Shown here piece after piece: positions 24,601 through 35,130 of a stretch of 64,000 bases of DNA; position 1 is the stretch's first letter, and the number at the start of each line of letters is the position of its first letter. Below the pieces are notes generated by a model. That model was not told the DNA's origin. It saw nothing but the letters and a program-made list of their open reading frames with translations, and did not search any database. The position numbers and the translations under genes are program-made. Source of the DNA: Balaenoptera acutorostrata (lineage: Eukaryota > Chordata > Mammalia > Artiodactyla > Balaenopteridae); assembly GCF_949987535.1 (NCBI RefSeq), contig NC_080078.1, positions 52,168,207-52,232,206 of the forward strand, read 5' to 3'.

Positions 24601-25818
24601 TATTTCTTCCGTGTCAGTTGTTACTTCTTCTTTTTCATTTCTAATTCTATTGATTTGAGTCTTCTCCCTTTTTTTCTTGTTGAGTCTGGCTAATGGTTTA
24701 TGAATTTTGTTTATCTTCTCAAAGAACCAGCTTTTAGTTTTATTGATCTTTGCTATTGCTTCCTTCATTTCTTTTTCATTTATTTCTGATCTGATCTTTA
24801 TGATTTCTTTCCTTCTGCTAACTTTGTGGTTTCTTTGTTCTTCTTTCTCTAATTGCTTTAGGTGCAAGGTTAGTTTGTTTATTCGAGATCTTTCCTGTTT
24901 CTTGAGGTAGGCTTATATTGCTATAAACTTCCTTCTTAGAACTGCTTTTGCTGCATCCCATAGGTTTTGGTTCATTGTGTCTCCATTGTCATTTGTTTCT
25001 AGGTATTTTTTGATTTCCCCTTTGATTTCTTCAGTGATCACTTGGTTATTAAGTAGTGTATTGTTTAGCCTCCATGTGTTTGTATTTTTTACAGGTCTTT
25101 TCCTATAATTGATATCTAGCCTCATAGCGTTGTGGTCGGAAAAGATACTTGATATGATATCAATTTTCTTAAATTTACCAAGGCTTGATTTGTGACCCAA
25201 GATATGATCTATCCTGGAGAATGTTCCATGAGCACTTGAGAAATATGTGTATTCTGTTGTTTTTGGGTGGAATGCCCTATAAATATCAATTAAGTCCATC
25301 TTGTTTAATGTATCATTTAAAGCTTGTGTTTCCTTATTTATTTTCATTTTGAATGATCTGTCCATTGGTGAAAGTGGGGTGTTAAAGTCCCCTACTATGA
25401 TTGTGTTACTGTCGATTTCCTCTTTTATGGCTGTTAGTATTTGCCTTATGTATTGAGGTGCTCCTATGTTGGGTGCATAAATATTTACAATTGTTATACC
25501 TTCCTCTTGGATCGATCCCTTGATCGTTATATAGTGTCCTTCTTTGTCTCTTGTAATAGTCTTTATTTTAAAGTCTATTTTGTGTGATATGAGAATTGCT
25601 ACTCCAGCTTTCTTTTGATTTCCATTTGCATGGAATATCTTTTTCCATCCCCTCACTTTCAGTCTGTATGTGTCCCTAGGTCTGAAGTGGGTCTCTTGTA
25701 GACAGCATATATACGGGTCTTGTTTTTGTATCCATTCAGCCAGTCTGTGTCTTTTGGTGGGAGCATTTAATCCATTTACATTTAATGTAATTATCGATAT
25801 GTATGTTCCTATTCCCAT
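21690..25818 (-). pseudogene. L1 ORF2 relic: endonuclease, reverse transcriptase, zinc knuckle
   Basis: The endonuclease frame, 25818-24913, is 301 codons ([50 protein letters not shown]). A SINE at 24094-24422 splits the region before the polymerase. The reverse transcriptase is spread over 23880-23509 and 23472-23143 ([12 protein letters not shown]). A 422-codon C-terminal frame, 23121-21853, ends in the Cys-His knuckle ([18 protein letters not shown]). A TAG then interrupts just after KQPKCPS. Domain order is complete, but at least five breaks exclude function. Confidence 0.88.
24094..24422 (-). repeat. CHR SINE inserted in L1 ORF2
   Basis: 24 consecutive T at 24094-24117, then the reversed tRNA-Glu SINE ending CCACCAGGGAAGCCC. 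TGGAAG flanks it at 24088-24093 and 24424-24429. The segment CTCTCACCATCGCGGC is tandemly repeated inside (24229-24261). Confidence 0.9.
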
Positions 25819-25879
25819 TTTCTTAAATGTTTTGGGTTCGTTATTGTAGGTGTTTTCCTTCTCTTGTGTTTCTTGCCTA

Positions 25880-26899
25880 GAGAAGTTCCTTTAGCATTTG
25901 TTGTAAAGCTGGTTGGTGGTGCTGAACTCTCAGCTTTTGCTTGTCTGTAAAGGTTTTCATTTCTCCATCAAATCTGAATGTGATCCTTGCTGGGTAGAGT
26001 AATCTTGGTTATAGGTTTTTCTCCTTCATCACTTTAAGTATATTCTGCCACTCCCTTCTGGCTTGCATAGTTTCTGCTGAAAGATCAGCTGTTAACCTTA
26101 TGGGGATTCCCTTGTGGGTTATTTGTTGTTTTTCCCTTGCTGCTTTTAATATGTTTTCTTTATATTTAATTTTTGATAGTGTGATTAATATGTGTCTTGG
26201 CTTGTTTCTCTTTGGATTTCTCCTGTATGGGACTCTCTGTGCTTCCTGGACTTGATTATCTATTTCCTTTCCCATATTAGGGAAGTTTCCAACTATAATC
26301 TCTTCAAATATTTTCTTAGTCCCTTTCTTTTTCTCTTCTTCTTCTGGGACCCCTATAATTTGAATGTTGGTGCATTTAATGTTGTCCCATAGGTCTCTGA
26401 GACTGTCCTCAGTTCTTTTCATTCTTTTTTCTTTATTCTGCTCTGCAGTAGTTATTTCCACTATTTTATCTTCCAGGTCACTTACCCGTTCTTCTGCCTC
26501 AGTTATTCTGCTATTGATCCCTTCTAGAGTATTTTTAATTTCATTTATTGTGTTTTTCATCATTGCTTGTTTCCTCTTTAGTTCTTCTAGGTCCTTGTTA
26601 AATGTTTCTTGCATTTTGTCTATTTTATTTCCAAGATTTTGGATCATCTTTACTATCATTATTCTGAATTCTTTTTCAGGTAGACTGCCTATTTCCTCTT
26701 CATTTGTTAGGTCTGCTGTGTTTTTACCTTGCTCCTTCATCTGCTGTGTGTTTTTCTGTCTTCTTATTTTGCTTATCTTACTGTGTTTGGGGTCTCCTTT
26801 TCGCACGCTGCAGGTTCGTAGTTCCCATTGTTTTTGGTATCTGTACCCAGTGGCTAAGGTTGGTTCAGTGTGTTGTGTAGGCTTCCTGGTGGAGGGCAC
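25880..26899 (-). pseudogene. L1 ORF1 protein, nearly intact but with a nonsense change
   Basis: Open from ATG at 26899 for 296 codons (MPSTRKPTQHTEPTL...), with the coiled coil (EGINSRITEAEERVSDLED) and C-terminal region (PIRLTADLSAETMQARR). It ends at KEKNL followed by TAA at 26011-26009, where the sister copy has CAA (NLQPR). The remaining C terminus continues in the same frame to about 25880, so one C-to-T change explains the break. The N-terminal about 60 residues differ from the sense L1 at 16218, so the two belong to different subfamilies. Confidence 0.85.
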
Positions 26900-26989
26900 T
26901 AGTGCCTGTGTTCTGGTGGATGAGGCTGGATCTTGTCTTTCTGGTGGGCAGGTCCACGTCTGGTGGTGTGTTTTGGGGTGCCTGTGACG

Positions 26990-28750
26990 TTATTATGATT
27001 TTAGGCAGCCTCTCTGCTAATGGATGGGGCTGTGTTCCTGTCTTGCTAGTTGTTTGGCATAGGGTGTTCAGCACTGTAGTTTGCTGGTCATTGAGTGAAG
27101 CTGGGTCTTGATGTTGAGATGGAGATCTCTGGGAGATTTTTGACGTTTGGTTTTGCATGGAGCTGGTAGGTCTCTTGTGGACCAGTGTCCTGAAGTTGGC
27201 TCTCCCACCTCAGAGGCACAGCCCTGATGCCTGGCTGGAACACAAAGAGCCTTTCATCCACACAGCTCAGAATAAAAGGGAGAAAAAATAGAAAGAAAAA
27301 AAGAAAGAGGATAAAATAAAATAAAGATAAAATAAAATAAAGTTATTAAAATAAAAAATAAAAAAATAATTATTAAGAAAAAAAGAAAAAACATTTTAAA
27401 TTAAAAAAAAAAGAAACAACGGATGCACAGAACCCTAGGACAAATGGTGAAAGCAAAGCTATACAGACAAAATCTCACACAGAATCATGCTCATACACAC
27501 TCACAAAAAGAGGAAAAGTGGAAACAATGATATATCTTGCTCCCAAAGTCCACCTCCTCAATTTGGGATTATTCGTTGTCTATTCAGGTATTCCACAGAT
27601 GCAGGTACATCAAGTTGTTTGTGGAGCTTTAATCCGCTGATTCTGAGGCTGCTGGGAGAAATTTCCCTTTCTCTTTGTTCGCACAGCTCCCGAGGTTCAG
27701 CTTTGGAATTGGACCCACCTCTGCAGGTAGGGCGTCTGAGGGCGTCTGTTCTTCACTCAGACAGGATGGGGTTAAAGGAGCAGCTGATTCGGGGACTCTG
27801 GCTCACTCAGGCTTGGGGGAGGGAGGGGTACGGATGCGGGGCGAGCCTGCGGTGGCAGAGGCCGGCATGATGTTGTACCAGCCTGAGGCACTGTGCGTTT
27901 TCCCAGGGAAGTTGTCCCTGGATATCGGGACCCTGGTAGTGACGGGCTGCACAGGTTCCCAGGAGGGGTGGTGTGGATAGTGACCTGTGCTTGCACACAG
28001 GCTTCTTGGTGGCTGCAGCAGCAGCCTTAGCGTCTCATGCCTGTCTCTGGGGTCCGCGCTGATAACCCCAGCTCGCCCCCATCTCTGGAGCTCCTTAAGG
28101 TGGCTCCCTGAATCCCCTCTCCTCGCGCACCAGGAAACAAAGAGGCAAGAAAAAGTCTCTTGCCTCTTCAGCAGCTCCAGACCTTTTCCCGGACTCCCTC
28201 CGGGCTAGCTGTGGTGCGCTAACCCCTTCAGGCTTTGTTCACGCAGCCAACCCCAGTCCTCTCTCTGGGATCTGACCTCCGAAGCCCGAGCCTCAGCTCC
28301 CAGCCCCCGCCCGCCCTGGCGGGTGAGCAGACAAGCCTCTCTGGCTGGTGAGTGCTGGTTGGCACTGATCCTCTGTGCGGGAATCTCTCCACTTTGCCCT
28401 CCGCACCCCTGTTGCTGCGCTCTCCTCCGTGGCTCCAAAGCTCCCCCCTCTGCCACCCGTAGTCTCCTCCTGCGAAGGGGCTTCCTATTGTGTGGAAACC
28501 TTTCCTCCTTCACAGCTCCCTCCCACTGGTGCAGGTCCCATCCCTATTCTTTTGTCTCTGTTTCTTTTTTCTTTTGCCCTACCCAGGTACATGGGGAGTT
28601 TCTTGCCTTTTGGGAGGTCTGACGTCTTCTGGTAGCGTTCAGTGGGTGTTCTATAGGAGCAGTTCCACGGGTAGATGTATTTCTGATGTATCTGTCGGGA
28701 GGAAGGTGATCTTCGTGTCTTACTCTTCTGCCATCTTCTCCTCTCTCCCC
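26990..28750 (-). promoter_or_regulatory. L1 5' UTR with internal promoter
   Basis: GC- and CpG-rich between 27660 and 28750, with an A-rich plus-strand tract at 27285-27420. The minus-strand start AGAAGATGGC carries the YY1 core typical of L1 promoters. Several long plus-strand frames (27487-28783) are by-products of the GC content. Confidence 0.7.
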
Positions 28751-29010
28751 ACAGGCATAATTTTTAGTCTGTATAATGACTAATTTTAAAATAATTTAAG
28801 TTTAGATGATGTTATATTTTCAACATAGCAGGAAAATCCCTGGAGGAGTTGGTAAAACAATCATATGGATTTGGGGAAGTGATGGTCTTCTATTTGATTC
28901 TGCTGATTCCTCCACCATCTGAGGAATTTCCTTGACTTTGGTAACACTACAGTTCCTGGTACGTCTCAATATCCTTTGCAGGGCTTTCCTTTTAGTATTA
29001 GGACTCTTAA

Positions 29011-29789
29011 TGTAATAGGGAAGAATAAATCTGACTCCATATTAGATCTGTTTCTTTTACTTTAACCTCTGTATTCCACTGCTTTTGCTACAAGTTAAGA
29101 ACTTTGCCTATAGTCTAAAATATAAAGGATAGCCCGTTCTCAAGGCTCTGAACTTTAATGATATAACACTTTTTTTTTTTCCATCGAAATAGAGATTAAA
29201 AAGTTGCAGAACAGAAAGTAACTTTTGTCTTGTTGGAGGTTTACAGGGACATCATGACCTGACCTATGTGGATAGCTTCAAGAATAAAGGATTCCTACAC
29301 CAAGAAGTTTGCAAAAGCCAATCATGCTCCTCTCTCACCTTGCCTTTAAAAATGCCTTGCTGGGGGTTTCCCCGGTGGCACAGTGGTTGAGAATCTGCCT
29401 GCCAATGCAGGGGACACGGGTTCGAGCCCTGGTCTGGGAAGATCCCACATGCCGCAGAGCAACTAGGCCCGTGAGCCACAATTACTGAGCCTGCGCGTCT
29501 GGAGCCTGTGCTCCACAACAAGAGAGGCCGCGATAACGAGAGGCCCGCGCACCACGATGAAGAGTGGCCCCTGCTTGCCGCAACTGGAGAAAGCCCTCGC
29601 ACAGAAACGAAGACCCAACACAGCCATAAAAAAAAAAAAAAAAAAAAATGCCTTGCTGAAACCCTTTGGGAAGTTTGGGGCTTTCTGGGGCATGAGCCCT
29701 GCAGTGAACCTTTCTCTGCTTCAAACTCCAATCTTTAGTATTGTTTGGCCTCACTGTGTGTCGGGCACAGGAACTTGCATTCAGTAACA
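29011..29789 (+). mobile_element. solo LTR of an endogenous retrovirus (class I type), SINE-interrupted
   Basis: Starts TGTAATAGGG and ends CAGTAACA. TTAA flanks both sides (29007-29010, 29790-29793), the 4-bp duplication of class I elements. Without the SINE and its duplication the LTR is about 483 bp. No internal viral sequence adjoins it, so it is a solo LTR. It is related to the LTR at 29976. Confidence 0.85.
29363..29643 (+). repeat. CHR SINE inside the solo LTR
   Basis: GGGTTTCCCCGGTGGCACAG to a poly(A) of about 20. A perfect 15-bp target duplication AAAAATGCCTTGCTG lies at 29348-29362 and 29644-29658. Confidence 0.95.
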
Positions 29790-29975
29790 TTAACACAAAC
29801 CAATTTAATAAAAAGAGAATGTGACAGGTCCTAAAACTTAAAATTTCAAGGAGTAGACTGAGCAAGCCTGGATCTGAGACATGAGAACTGTTCTCTCTCT
29901 CTCTGCTGTGCTTGCTGGCACTCTCCTCTGGCTCTTTGCTCTCTCAGCTCTGCTTTCGTTTGTGTGAGCTCCAAC

Positions 29976-30466
29976 TGTAACAGGGAAGAGCCAACTCTGA
30001 CTACATGTTGGATCTGTTTCTTTTACTTTAACCTTTGATTCCCGGTTGCTTTTGTTCACTAAAAGGATAAGGTCTATACATAATGGCCTGCCTCAGGGAG
30101 CCCTGCCCTTCTGTCTGAATGTTAAACCAAAGTGTCTTTGTTCAGGAAAACATCTGGACCCTGTCCACCTGTGGATGGCTACAAAAAAGAAGAAATTAAC
30201 ACATCCCCTCCCTGAGGCTGGCCATTCCGGGGGATATTTGCAAAACTTATGGTCTTTTTACCTTACTTCCTCATCTCCTCTCCATCTCTGTGCTATAAAA
30301 GAAACTGGCATCCAAACCCTGGTAAGATGGTTATTTAGAGACATTAGTCTGCCATCTTCTCAGTCAGCCAGCTTTCCAAATAAAGTCGTATTCCTTGCCT
30401 CAACACCTCATCTCCAATTTATTGGCCTGTTGTGTGGCGAGCAGAGCGAGCTTGGACTTGGTAACA
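29976..30466 (+). mobile_element. second solo LTR of the same class I family
   Basis: TGTAACAGGG to GGTAACA, 491 bp, flanked by CAAC at 29972-29975 and 30467-30470. TATA-type CTATAAAAG near 30292 and AATAAAG near 30378 mark U3 and R. The first about 70 bp and the last about 30 bp resemble the LTR at 29011. No viral genes are present. Confidence 0.85.
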
Positions 30467-30659
30467 CAACCTCAGCTGGAATGTCCCCACAAGGTAGCGA
30501 AACTGTCCACCAGCAGCTCCAGGCTTACATCCTGCTGGAATCCCAGGTAAAAAGTGAATCTGTTCTCCAGTTGGTCCAGTAAAAACGCTACTTGAGCTCT
30601 CAATGAACCTGGCTTTGGCCTCTTCCCCTGCCAAAATTTCTATTTAAGGTTCTAGTCAC

Positions 30660-30860
30660 ACTGCCTTTTTTTCAGTCTTTGCTGAATTGGGTCTTTCCTG
30701 CAAAATGCTGTTCTTTCTACCAGACTCTTCCCTTCCGTAAGGACCAACTTAATTTCTTCCTCATCCTTCAGATCTCAGATAAAATGCTATTTCATCAGTG
30801 TGATATTTCTGATTCCAGAGCACATACTGTAAGTTTACATATTGTGTAAGGAAAGGGTTA
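30660..30860 (+). repeat. L2-like fragment (weak)
   Basis: CTTCCTCATCCTTCAGATCT and the following AAATGCTATTTCATCAGTGT resemble the L2 motif around 'caggtctcagctcaaatg'. Diverged. Confidence 0.35.
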
Positions 30861-31389
30861 ACCTTGCAGCTATACTGGGTAGCACTGTGCTTACCTCCTG
30901 GGATGTCTAGAAGTCTGGTCAAGGGAAGGTTGAAATATACTAACTCCACTTCACAATGTTCTGTTTAAAGTTCAAAATTCCCCTAGAGGCAACATGTATT
31001 AGTTTGTCTACAATTTTTAGGGATGTGTAGATTGATAGTTTATACCTGATTTAACAGGTTACACAGCCTGGGTTTTTATATAGCCAGTGGTATAAAAAAG
31101 CCCACAATAAATGTGTGCCTGGGCTCACTGTTATCTTGTTAGTGTATAATCTGAAGATGAAATGTGCCCTGTCCTGAGCAACTAAGAAAGGACCTGGGGA
31201 GTTATGCCTAGAAGTCTTAGACCAAAATATGTTAGCCTATGCTCTCTGTCCTGCCATATCCTTTGCTTGTATTAGAAACGTCCTTAAGTATATCCTGTGG
31301 AATCGCGTGAGTCTTGTGATAATCTCCAATTATCCAACCTTGTGTAATTGTCACATATGTATTTTGTGATTATTCTATTAAAATATGTC

Positions 31390-32010
31390 TCTCTTACCAA
31401 CTGAAAGCTCCAGGAAGGCAGAGGTCATGCCTGATTTTGCATTTCATCTTCTCCTGACATGCCATAGTGCTTGATACATGGTAAATTAAGATCCAACCAG
31501 GGAAGCAGAAACCATTCTGAGTTCTCACAGAAGGGAAGTTAATGCAAAGATTTGGTGGCACAGGTGATAGAAGAGGCCGAGGAGTCAACCAGGACACTGT
31601 GAGGTGGCCCAGATATTTACAAAAAAAAGGAAGCTGGTACCATCCCTAGGCTAGAGGGACAGAGGGAGGAGGTGGTGCCACCAGAGCTCAGAGGCCAGGG
31701 TCACATAGTGGAAGCTGGAACCAGGGCAGGATATTCAGGTGGGAACTGGAGCTATGGGGGAGACAGACACAGCTACTGCCTGGGATGCAGCCTGAGGCAA
31801 AGAGGGAAAAGGAGAACTAGCCTGGCTTCTCTTCTCCTTCCTTTCCACTCCTTTCTCTTACCAGTGTCCCAATCCAGCTGGAGGCCAGATGACACCGAAA
31901 CAATCTGGCTAGGTCACAATCCAGGGGGGCACCACAGGGGAAGAGAAAGGAACAGCTCCAGGATTATCATTGTCAGTGCTCAATAAATATACACTGAATG
32001 AATGAATAAA
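31390..32010 (+). repeat. L2 3' end split by another old repeat
   Basis: 31405-31488 (AAGCTCCAGGAAGGCAGAGG) and 31972-32010 (GTGCTCAATAAATATACACTG and GAATGAATGAATAAA) are consecutive parts of an L2 3' end. The 480 bp between is an unassigned repeat. Confidence 0.5.
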
Positions 32011-32231
32011 ACCAAACTGTGTGCAGAACAAGCCTTGCTGGTTGATTCAAAATTCTATTGGTACCAGCCTTGAAGGGTCTAAATTTATAACAAAAATGCA
32101 TGTGTGACATAGACCCGAGGTCCCTACCCAGGGGAGAATCTGGAGAGACACAGTCAGTCGGCCTGGCTGTTGTCACTTAGTGATAAGTCTGTTGCTGATC
32201 AATCCTCCTCCTGGCTGACTCTATCTTTAGC

Positions 32232-33014
32232 TGTGCAACTGACCTCGGAGACACAGCAGTGAGCAGTCCCGAAGAGAGATCTTATTTCCCTGCCCAGGAA
32301 TTGAACCTGTGGGTAGCCTGGATGAAAACCAGGAATTCTAGCCGCCAGACCACCAGGGGCTAGAGGTTAGGAACAAAGTGGCCCTGGCTCTTTCCCCCGT
32401 TTGAAAGCAAGAATGTGTCAAAGAGACAAAAACTGTAAAAACAGGCACAAAGTTTATTATGAGACGCAGCACAACATATGGGAGAGCACACAGAGAAGCA
32501 TTTTGTTTATTTAAGACAGAAGCAAGGCAGAAATACACACCCAGAGAGAAAGGGTTTGGGCATCCTCCCTAATGAGAAGGAGTGCAGTAAAGAGGTGATT
32601 TAAATCTCTTATATAGGACAGTCTTTCTGAGTCTTTGTTTACATTTGGTCAATTATCTCATTTCTTTTTTCGCACCTGACTGGTCCTAGGACCCTCCCCA
32701 AGATGCATGCACAACTTTTTGCTAAGATGGATCCCAACACAGAGGGCTGTGGGTTCATGTCCACACTGATTATGAGGTGGGGCCCCCTTCCTTTTTGACC
32801 CCCAAGGAGCCTTCCTGCGCATGTGCAGACAGGGAAGTCTTCCTTGATCTCAGGGGCGGGCACCTTATCTCTTTACTTTAGCAGAGCTCAGCTTCTGCCA
32901 TTAGCTTTGTCTTTGGAGTGTCTGGGTCAGAACAAAGCTTCAATTTCACTCCACTTGACAAACACCAGCTGTCCGGCCCAGGGGCCCATCTACCTCCTAC
33001 CTCACAACATATTG
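32232..33014 (-). mobile_element. antisense LTR carrying a tRNA-Glu-like segment
   Basis: The minus strand starts near TGTTGTGAGGTAGG (33009). It has a TATA box (CTATATAAGAG near 32610), AATAAA signals (near 32510 and 32460) and ends ...TTGCACA at 32232. CTTTAGC occurs at 32225-32231 and 33015-33021, a possible duplication. The downstream part holds a tRNA-Glu-like sequence. No viral genes adjoin it. Confidence 0.7.
32286..32359 (-). pseudogene. tRNA-Glu(UUC)-like sequence inside the LTR
   Basis: A 74-nt minus-strand cloverleaf can be drawn. The acceptor CCCCTGG/GCAGGGA has five of seven pairs. The anticodon arm CCTGG-TTTTCAT-CCAGG is perfect, with anticodon TTC at 32326-32324. The B box is GGTTCAATTCC and the discriminator base A. 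Acceptor and T-stem mismatches argue for a relic, not a working tRNA. It is closer to a true tRNA-Glu than the SINEs are. Confidence 0.7.
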
Positions 33015-33030
33015 CTTTAGCTTGGGATGA

Positions 33031-33056
33031 ATTACTGATAAATATTTATCAGTAAT
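33031..33056. repeat. 26-bp perfect palindrome
   Basis: The half-site ATTACTGATAAAT is followed at once by its exact reverse complement, with no spacer. It lies 10 bp beyond the LTR flank. Confidence 0.95.
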
Positions 33057-34894
33057 CCTTTGTCTATTGGTCATTTCATTTGTTCTGTGTTGATTTCAGT
33101 ATTTACTTTTTATGAGGTGAGGGAATACTTATTTTACTTCCAACTCTCTTAGGAGGGGACCACACTGGAGCCTGCGTGTCCCAGTAACAGAGAGCATAAT
33201 AATCTCCCAAATGTAAAGAAATACATGGATATTTCAAATCATCTTGTAAAAAATGAAACCTATGGAAATTAAATCATCTTTTGTGTATTAGTTCTTCTTC
33301 AAAGTCTTACTATTTGCTGAAGATAAAAAGGAAAGGCCATTATTCTAAATTCTGAATAAAACACATACACCACACAATACTCAACTATTTATCTAGGTTA
33401 AAAAAAAATCTCCAGTGACTTCCAGAATGTTAACAGAATATTCAGTTATTCCTTATTGCCCAGATAAAATTCATGATATAGTAACAATTACCTAAGGATC
33501 CAAGAATGTTGGCATGAGTTTATTTGATCTGCACAAATGCCCCATCTACCTTCATTTGTAAATTTCCCCCAGGATCCATTGTTAAATAAACACAATTTCA
33601 GGAAAAAATATACCCTATACAAATATTTGGAAAATAATAATGCAATACAGATGACTATTTACTTCACATTTATGCCTGTTTGTAGAAGCCATCTGAATTC
33701 TCCCTTCTCTCTTTTCATACTACCTTCCTTAAAAACAGACTATAGGCTGAGTGGTTCTCTTGGGCACCTTCATGCTACAGAGTGAATTTGCTAAGTTGTG
33801 AATTTAATAAAAATTGCTAAGCTAACTGCACTGGATCTGATTCATTTGTACCAATTAGACATGACCTACCCTGAGCATGAGGTTGAACATGTCTCTCCTG
33901 TTTAAAATTTTCAGTGATTGATAATGCTCAATTCAAGTTTGAAGAAACAGATGCTGCCAGTGGGATTTGTGAATTGCTTTCTCCTTTTAAGTAGCTGCTG
34001 AATTGGTTCTCACTGCTGTTCTTTCTTGTTCTTTGTAATTAAGAATAATTTAGACAAGTTTGGAAGTTTGTAAAAGTTACATTCTTTTTAAGAAGAAAGC
34101 ATGTTATACAAAATGAACCTCAAGGCATCGCCACCTAAAACTTTGCACACAAAACATGTCATTTGTACCAGATGCTACAGTGCTACACGTTTCCATTAAC
34201 AGCTGGAGTAGCCACTGCTCAGCTGCTGAGGTTGGTGGTTGCTTTGGGCTCAGAGTTACCTTCACCTCTGGAGGATTGCCCTTGGCTGATGGGAGTCACC
34301 TTGCCAGTGAGCAAGGTGAAAAACTTGAAATTTCTAACAGCCAACCTCCTTCCTTCTGAGCAGGGCAACCTCTGTGCTACAATTCATCCTCCAGAGCTGA
34401 TTCCCCATGGAATCAGGCTGGGGTTAACTTTCTCTTTCTTAGGTCCTCCTCCTGCTTTATTCTGCTTTCATCATCCCTTACAAGTTTCTCCTGGGAACAC
34501 TGCCTCAATAAAATACTTACACAAGAGTCTCCATCTCCCTATTTCTAGGGAGCTCAACCTAAGACACTATTTTCATTACCTAACTATTTAAACTCTATAA
34601 GAAATTGGTTAGGCTCTGCAGACCAAAAAAAAAAAAAAAAAAAGTGAACATTTGTTTCACTATCCACTAGAATGACTATGACTAAGGATTAGTAACTATT
34701 TCCATAGCAAATGCATACTGTTCATCTTTCTCTGACGATCAAAAGCTACATAAAATATCTACAGGTTTAAATCACTTCGACTGACAGTCTGAAAGTGATC
34801 CTTTATACTCTTCTGATTGTCTAGGTCTGGGTCCTCATCCCTGTGCCTCCTTTTGGTTTACTTCGCAGCCCGAGACTGAAAGAAGTTTAAAAAC
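33057..34894. other. intergenic, nothing recognised
   Basis: The 142-codon frame at 34163 has no domain. A 20-A tract lies near 34626-34643. Confidence 0.45.
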
Positions 34895-35130
34895 AAATCA
34901 CTTATGGAGCACGGACTATGCAAAGGCACAAAACTAGAAACCTTATAGATGTTATTCCATTTGATTTTCATGACAGTTTATTAAGGGGCATATTATTATC
35001 CCTACTTTATAGAGGATGAAATTGAGACTCAGAGACAATTTGCAACTTGATCCATAGATGTGTAGCTGGTAAATTGCAGAGTGAGGATTCAAATCTACTG
35101 ACTACAAAACCACACGTTTAACCCGCTCAC
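34895..35130 (-). repeat. MIR SINE
   Basis: ATGGAGCACGGACTATGCA, TATTATTATCCCTACTTTAT and AGGATGAAATTGAGACTCAG follow a reverse-oriented MIR in order. Confidence 0.75.

Larger units (their letters stand above)
21268..28754 (-). mobile_element. full-length L1 retrotransposon, antisense, with 5' UTR
   Basis: The minus strand runs from GGGGAGAGAGGAGAAGATGG (5' end at 28750, with a YY1-type AAGATGG) through a GC-rich 5' UTR (about 27000-28750). ORF1, ORF2 and the 3' UTR follow, ending in an A-rich tail near 21268-21310. GCATAATT occurs at 21260-21267 and 28755-28762 and is probably the target duplication. One SINE interrupts ORF2. Length without the SINE is about 7.1 kb. Inactive by stops and shifts, but complete end to end. 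Confidence 0.9.

Noticed and set aside
27487..28783. Long plus-strand reading frames of 70-127 codons
   Set aside because: They lie antisense to the GC-rich 5' UTR of the L1 and overlap in several frames. No domain is recognisable.
30046..30582. 178-codon plus-strand frame
   Set aside because: It runs through U3-R-U5 of a solo LTR and out the other side. No known domain.
32286..32359. Functional tRNA-Glu gene
   Set aside because: Acceptor and T-stem mismatches and its position inside an LTR favour a relic.
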